Of a DNA stretch of 9,835 nucleotides, positions 6,501-9,835 are shown piece by piece; position 1 is the stretch's first letter, and each line of letters starts with the position of its first letter. Source of the DNA: Bdellovibrio sp. (GTDB lineage: Bacteria; Bdellovibrionota; Bdellovibrionia; Bdellovibrionales; Bdellovibrionaceae); contig PSRN01000038.1 of assembly GCA_003176075.1 (NCBI GenBank), forward strand, positions 1 to 9,835, read 5' to 3'. Made by a program: the position numbers and the translations under genes. The notes beneath the pieces are model-generated. The model did not search any database, was not told where the DNA came from, and was given only the letters and a program-made list of their open reading frames with translations.

Positions 6501-6791
6501 ATGACTAAAGCGGATCTCATCAATTTGGTGGCGGAGCAGGCGGGAATTACTCGAGTCAAAGCCGAGACAGTGGTGAATACGATTTTCGACTCGATGATTG
6601 AAGCCTTGATGAAAGACGATCGCATCGAGATCCGCGGCTTTGGGTCCTTCGTCAACCGCCAATACGGCTCCTACAAAGGACGCAATCCACGCACGGGAGA
6701 AGTGATCAACGTGGAAGAAAAGAAGCTGCCTTTTTTCAAAGTCGGTAAAGAATTAAAAGAAGAAATCAATTCAGGGCCAAAGAAGAAATAG
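6501..6791 (+). CDS. IHF-beta/HU-family DNA-bending protein
   Basis: The 96-residue product is a full-length member of the bacterial histone-like family. It has MTKADLINLVAEQAGI (1-16) as the dimerisation helices, RIEIRGFGSF (41-50) as the core strand, GRNPRTGE (60-67) at the tip of the beta-arm with Pro63 positioned to intercalate DNA, and LPFFKVGKELKEEIN (76-90) as the C-terminal part. RIEIRGFGSF and the arm are closer to IHF beta than to HU, but the alpha/beta/HU distinction should not be pressed without an alignment. Such proteins bind as dimers, bend DNA sharply and help organise the nucleoid, recombination and transcription. The start is supported by AGGAG at 6491-6495. A short Lys tail (GPKKK) ends the protein. 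It is transcribed separately from the glycosyltransferase and ends 8 bp from a convergent gene. Confidence 0.95.
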   Translation: MTKADLINLVAEQAGITRVKAETVVNTIFDSMIEALMKDDRIEIRGFGSFVNRQYGSYKGRNPRTGEVINVEEKKLPFFKVGKELKEEINSGPKKK

Positions 6792-6799
6792 ATCGGCGG

Positions 6800-8413
6800 T
6801 CAGTCTGCCCTCTTCAGGGTGCGAACCCATTGCGGCGGTATAGTGGGGTACTCTTTGATTGGCCGACGAAGATCTTCTGGATTTATTTTAAATGGGACGA
6901 ACATTTCGACTTCACGATCTTGAGTCTCACTAACATGGAAATCAGGTCCAACAGATACAATGTAATCGCGCCCCGATCTGTTTTCACGTTCAAAAAGTCC
7001 TGTCTCGCGAATCACAGAGATCTCTGGCACATCGGCCTCGATGACATAGAGTTTGCGAGTTGGGTCCCCAGCGTACCCGGAGTCGTAGTATCCGATTGAC
7101 GCCGCAATTAGCTCGTATTTTGAAACGGAGATGAACATTGAGGTACCTGGATCGAAATAATCTTTCAGACGCCCATAAATTTCATCTTGGGGGTTCGTCG
7201 CGTGGGGTGCCCGCACTGACTTTTCGAGTGAATTGAAAGTGTCATCGAGAACGGCCGCTGCGGTTCTCGCATTTAAAAAAGCTTCGGCGTCAATTCCGTC
7301 AACGTCAATGGCTTTGGCTTGATCTCTGGTCAAAACAATCCCCTTCTGGATTGTCGTTTTGCCCAGATCGGCGGCAAACAACTCTCTGAGTTTCCAGGCA
7401 GACAAATCTGCATTTGCGGCCAAAGCGGACCGGCCGAATAAAATAAATTTCTCCAGCCTTGACGCGACTCCCGGGTCAACCAAGAGGATAATAAATTTTT
7501 CGCCAAGATTTTGAGTGACGTCTTCAATCATTTTTGAACCGCTATCAGGGTACCAGCGATTAATTAGCCTGCGCGTGTCCGACAGATCACCAGACAGGTA
7601 GTCATAGAAAATGGGATTGTCGTAGATCTTCTTATCTGAAATGAGCCTTTGCACTAAAACCCTTCGTTCCTTTCGTCGACGGTCAACGACAACGAGGGGT
7701 TTTGAGGTAAGCGTAGTGAAAATATCTTGCGCGTCAGGATTTTTTGGCAACAATGAAAACAAATCAGTACCTATGAATTCGGGATCAAGTTTGTGTATGT
7801 TCCCGCTATGATCCCGGACAACGACAACTTTGTAGCCAGGTTGAAACTCGCTGACCGAAAGTTCCCCATAAATATTAATGTGCTGGCCGTTTCCGACGGG
7901 CACCGATACCTTTCCGAAAGGATGATCCATCTCTATGATTTTGGCGAAAAACTGTTCACCGGAAGATCGGTAGGGTAAGCGGATCCATTCATAGGCTTTT
8001 GGTTCTACAAAAGCCTCCGTGATGAGACCGTAAGTGGTTGTGGCCGGGAAAATCTGTCCCGATTGTTCGTCGACTAATACAATGCCGCCTGAACCCTCGT
8101 TGAGAACCCGCCCAAAAATTTTGACCACTGATTGATCGTGATTCCTTCTGAAACGAACGAACGCCATCTTTCCAACATTTGATTTTTGACCTGGGAGTTT
8201 TTCCAGTCCGCGCCACTCAATGAAATGTATTCGAACAAAGTCTAATGGCGGTGTCTGAGGAGATGTCGTCGCCCGTTTCATGTGCACTTTTTGGCAGCTA
8301 GACATTCCGAAGGTAGGGATTGGAGCAAAAAGTGTCATGCAGGTGTTTAATGAACAGATAATGAGAAAACCTGACGGAACACTCTTCCGACGGTGGTATG
8401 ACGCCAATGCCAT
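6800..8413 (-). CDS. Exported protein with C-terminal ADP-ribosyltransferase-like region
   Basis: From the ATG at 8413 the product has 537 residues. A basic HRRKS and a hydrophobic FLIICSLNTCMTLF (16-29) form a signal sequence; GMSSC (Cys40) could be a relaxed lipobox. An ATG at 8476 would add 21 residues ahead of it; neither start has a clear ribosome site. Residues about 60-350 are beta-rich and unrecognised. The last ~180 residues carry, in order, GIVLTRD (Arg363), MFISVSK (Ser429/Ser431), KLYVIEADVPEISV (455-467) and DREVEMF (Asp499, Glu501, Glu503). The order and spacing resemble the Arg, Ser-x-Ser and Glu-x-Glu motifs of cholera/pertussis-toxin-type ADP-ribosyltransferases (compare STS, YVI and EQE in enterotoxin A chains). 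The Asp in place of the first Glu, and SVS for STS, are departures. The gene is certain; the enzymatic assignment is an inference. Confidence 0.85.
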   Translation of the reverse strand: MALASYHRRKSVPSGFLIICSLNTCMTLFAPIPTFGMSSCQKVHMKRATTSPQTPPLDFVRIHFIEWRGLEKLPGQKSNVGKMAFVRFRRNHDQSVVKIFGRVLNEGSGGIVLVDEQSGQIFPATTTYGLITEAFVEPKAYEWIRLPYRSSGEQFFAKIIEMDHPFGKVSVPVGNGQHINIYGELSVSEFQPGYKVVVVRDHSGNIHKLDPEFIGTDLFSLLPKNPDAQDIFTTLTSKPLVVVDRRRKERRVLVQRLISDKKIYDNPIFYDYLSGDLSDTRRLINRWYPDSGSKMIEDVTQNLGEKFIILLVDPGVASRLEKFILFGRSALAANADLSAWKLRELFAADLGKTTIQKGIVLTRDQAKAIDVDGIDAEAFLNARTAAAVLDDTFNSLEKSVRAPHATNPQDEIYGRLKDYFDPGTSMFISVSKYELIAASIGYYDSGYAGDPTRKLYVIEADVPEISVIRETGLFERENRSGRDYIVSVGPDFHVSETQDREVEMFVPFKINPEDLRRPIKEYPTIPPQWVRTLKRAD

Positions 8414-8768
8414 ATCTTCATCTATACAAATATGGTGCCATTGCGAAACAAACGCCCTCCAACCGAGTTGACTCATTGAAAATCGTACCCCGTTCAGTCA
8501 TAATCCCAACACCTGTCCCCCCCTTCTTTACCAATATTGCCGAGATGGGCAATTTAGCCTTCTTTGCAGCGTATTTTTGATTTCAGGTTGAACTGAGCCT
8601 GTTCTGGCAGTCGTTTTGTTGATTTCGGCAAGATTGAAAAATTGAACCCACAGTCCGCTCTTTAATTCTCGAGCAGAGCTGGGTGCTTTCCGGAGTCCAT
8701 AGACTGAGGGCATGTTTTCCAGTTCTTGACCCGTTTATCGCACCTGTCTCCGGGGTTACTGGAATGAT
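8414..8768. other. Gene-poor 355-bp region between two minus-strand exported-protein genes
   Basis: No convincing gene is seen. It contains a C7 run (8517-8523), a perfect dyad ATTGCC-N6-GGCAAT (8536-8553), a repeated CACCTGTC octamer (8510-8517 and 8741-8748), and an inverted repeat TTCCAGT/ACTGGAA (8717-8723 and 8758-8764) just past the VWA stop. A 27-codon minus-strand frame (8501-8418) ends five bases upstream of the ATG at 8413. I find no consensus promoter. If the longer start at 8476 is used, the region begins at 8477. Confidence 0.6.
8536..8553. repeat. Perfect 6-bp dyad ATTGCC-N6-GGCAAT
   Basis: The arms ATTGCC (8536-8541) and GGCAAT (8548-8553) flank the six bases GAGATG. It lies 123 bp upstream of the ATG at 8413, a position suited to an operator or an mRNA leader hairpin. 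No T-tract follows on either strand, so a terminator is unlikely. Confidence 0.5.
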
Positions 8769-9835
8769 TTACAATTCCTGCGCCTCGAAGCTCACGTCCA
8801 GATCGCTGTCTGTCGCCTCGCTCACCCAACCTGGACCGAAGTGGATGCAGTTCTCCACGGGATCATAAGACCATCCCCGCAGGGGATCGTTGGGCACCGG
8901 TCGACCGCCCATACTGACCTGAATGGTCTCGGGTTTTGGACGCTGTTCAAGAACCAGTTTCTGACTGATACGCCCGACCAGGTCGGACCCCATTTGCGCA
9001 AGGTTTTCGCCAAATTGGGAATCACAAATTCCATAATACTGGGCTTTCGCGATCCGCAGGAACTTTTCAAGGCGAGAGGGCATGACCTCGGGGTCGTCAT
9101 GCGAACATATCGCATCATCCACGTTGGACGCATCGATCGCGCCGTAAACCATAATTTGGGAGCTGTGGTGCGATTTCAATTGCAAAAGAAATGAGTAGAA
9201 ATTCTCGGGGGACAGGTTGAGGGGATCTTCCTCCGCGCGGGGGGTTCCCTGATCCGTCAAATGGGAGGAATCTTCGGCGTCGGTCAGAAATACCAGCGCC
9301 AAATAAGCTGAAGGCCGATAAAATCCCCGGTTCCATCCACTGAGTAGAGGTTCCGTCAGCGCAAGCTTCACCGGGCTGAACATGCGCTCGGTACCTGACC
9401 CTTCGATTCCCATCATCATGTTTTGCTTCAAGATGGCGAGACCACCCGCTGTCGCACGATCAACGAAACGGATCTCACCGGAGAGACGACCGGCCCCGGG
9501 ACCGGCGAAGACCCTGCGGTTATCGACCTCGGCTTCGGTCGTTGAAATCACGCCAATGTGAAAATTGATTTCAGTGTGTTGTTGGAAACCGCGCAAAAAA
9601 AGATCCAAGTTGCGCGCCAAGTTTCGTTGGTGGGCCGCCATGGATCCCGAATCATCAATGACGAAAAGAATATCCACCGCCGGCGACAAAACCTTAAAAG
9701 CTCTTGTCCGCAAGTGTTGCGAGGATCCAGGCGCCGCAACCATGTACTTGTCCGTGGCGGGTTGACAGCCCATCGTTGCCCCCACGGTCAACGCCACGTC
9801 CAGTGTCGCGGTCAATGCCACATTCAGCGTCGCAG
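8769..9835 (-). CDS. VWA-domain lipoprotein, 5' end beyond the window
   Basis: The frame is open to the right edge, so the true start is probably outside; an internal GTG at 9821 gives the numbering used here (350 residues). The N-terminus is a Thr/Ala/Leu/Val-rich segment ending GATMGC, with Cys19 a likely lipidated residue. The VWA domain (about 48-290) has a complete metal site: DILFVIDDSGSM (Asp56, Ser58, Ser60), GSGTE (Thr144) and FLTDAEDSS (Asp181). Such domains bind ligands or partner proteins through a divalent metal. Three cysteines follow (239, 266, 325). The last ~55 residues form a small beta-domain (TIQVSMGGRPVP, GWSYDPVENCIHF) that accompanies VWA lipoproteins in some predatory and related bacteria. 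Envelope location is inferred. The partner is unknown; the exported ART-like protein downstream on the same strand is a candidate only by proximity. Confidence 0.88.
   Translation of the reverse strand, partial: ATLNVALTATLDVALTVGATMGCQPATDKYMVAAPGSSQHLRTRAFKVLSPAVDILFVIDDSGSMAAHQRNLARNLDLFLRGFQQHTEINFHIGVISTTEAEVDNRRVFAGPGAGRLSGEIRFVDRATAGGLAILKQNMMMGIEGSGTERMFSPVKLALTEPLLSGWNRGFYRPSAYLALVFLTDAEDSSHLTDQGTPRAEEDPLNLSPENFYSFLLQLKSHHSSQIMVYGAIDASNVDDAICSHDDPEVMPSRLEKFLRIAKAQYYGICDSQFGENLAQMGSDLVGRISQKLVLEQRPKPETIQVSMGGRPVPNDPLRGWSYDPVENCIHFGPGWVSEATDSDLDVSFEAQEL
9786..9833. repeat. 24-bp tandem duplication within the VWA lipoprotein leader
   Basis: Two adjacent 24-bp copies (9786-9809 and 9810-9833) differ at four positions and encode, on the minus strand, ATLNVALT followed by ATLDVALT in the hydrophobic leader just before the lipobox. 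The array reaches the window edge, so more copies may lie outside. Confidence 0.8.

Noticed and set aside
8418..8501. 27-codon minus-strand frame ending five bases before the ATG at 8413 (possible leader peptide)
   Set aside because: The position is suggestive of coupling, but there is no clear Shine-Dalgarno and no regulatory codon run, and it overlaps the alternative longer start of the same gene.
8528..8713. 61-codon minus-strand open frame in the gene-poor region
   Set aside because: No ribosome site, no recognisable motif, and composition unlike the neighbouring genes. Kept only as a remote possibility for a decayed gene.
8510..8748. Repeated CACCTGTC octamer (8510-8517, 8741-8748) as possible ends of a small mobile or REP-type element
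   Set aside because: Only eight bases match, with no target duplication, no inverted ends and no transposase remnant that I can recognise between them.

Overview
The window is compact, bacterial and moderately GC-rich. It holds eight protein genes and no recognisable tRNA, rRNA, insertion sequence or CRISPR array. Several products carry signal peptides or lipoprotein-type N-termini, one is an outer-membrane barrel candidate, and an IHF/HU protein is present, so a Gram-negative (diderm) host is clear. The mix of secreted lipoproteins, a von Willebrand A (VWA) lipoprotein and large orphan exported proteins resembles Bdellovibrio-like or other 'deltaproteobacterial' lineages. That placement is an impression, not a demonstrated assignment.

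Layout. A plus-strand SPFH/band-7 lipoprotein (26-883) faces a minus-strand exported orphan protein with eight cysteines (904-2397), with only 20 bp between their stops and possible terminators there. A 245-bp divergent gap (2398-2642) holds a degenerate tandem repeat. Next comes a plus-strand run: a Nudix (MutT-type) hydrolase (2643-3095) overlapping a divergent GT-B-like glycosyltransferase (3077-4102), a gap that opens with a perfect-period 8-bp tandem array, an outer-membrane beta-barrel-like protein (4268-5137), and a GT4-like glycosyltransferase (5134-6405) whose probable TTG start overlaps the barrel gene's stop. An IHF-beta-like DNA-bending protein (6501-6791) follows behind its own TATAAT box. 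It converges, 8 bp apart, on a minus-strand exported protein (6800-8413) whose C-terminal third resembles the R-S-E ADP-ribosyltransferase fold. A gene-poor 355-bp stretch separates that from a VWA-domain lipoprotein (8769 to beyond the right edge), also on the minus strand.

How the genes may work together. The barrel protein and the second glycosyltransferase look translationally coupled, and the Nudix enzyme and first glycosyltransferase overlap, suggesting two small co-expressed units connected to the cell envelope. Both glycosyltransferases deviate from the canonical GT4 donor-binding residues. The most interesting item is the exported protein with a candidate ADP-ribosyltransferase domain next to a VWA lipoprotein. 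If the domain is real, this would be an unusual exported effector, but the fold assignment comes from motif reading alone.
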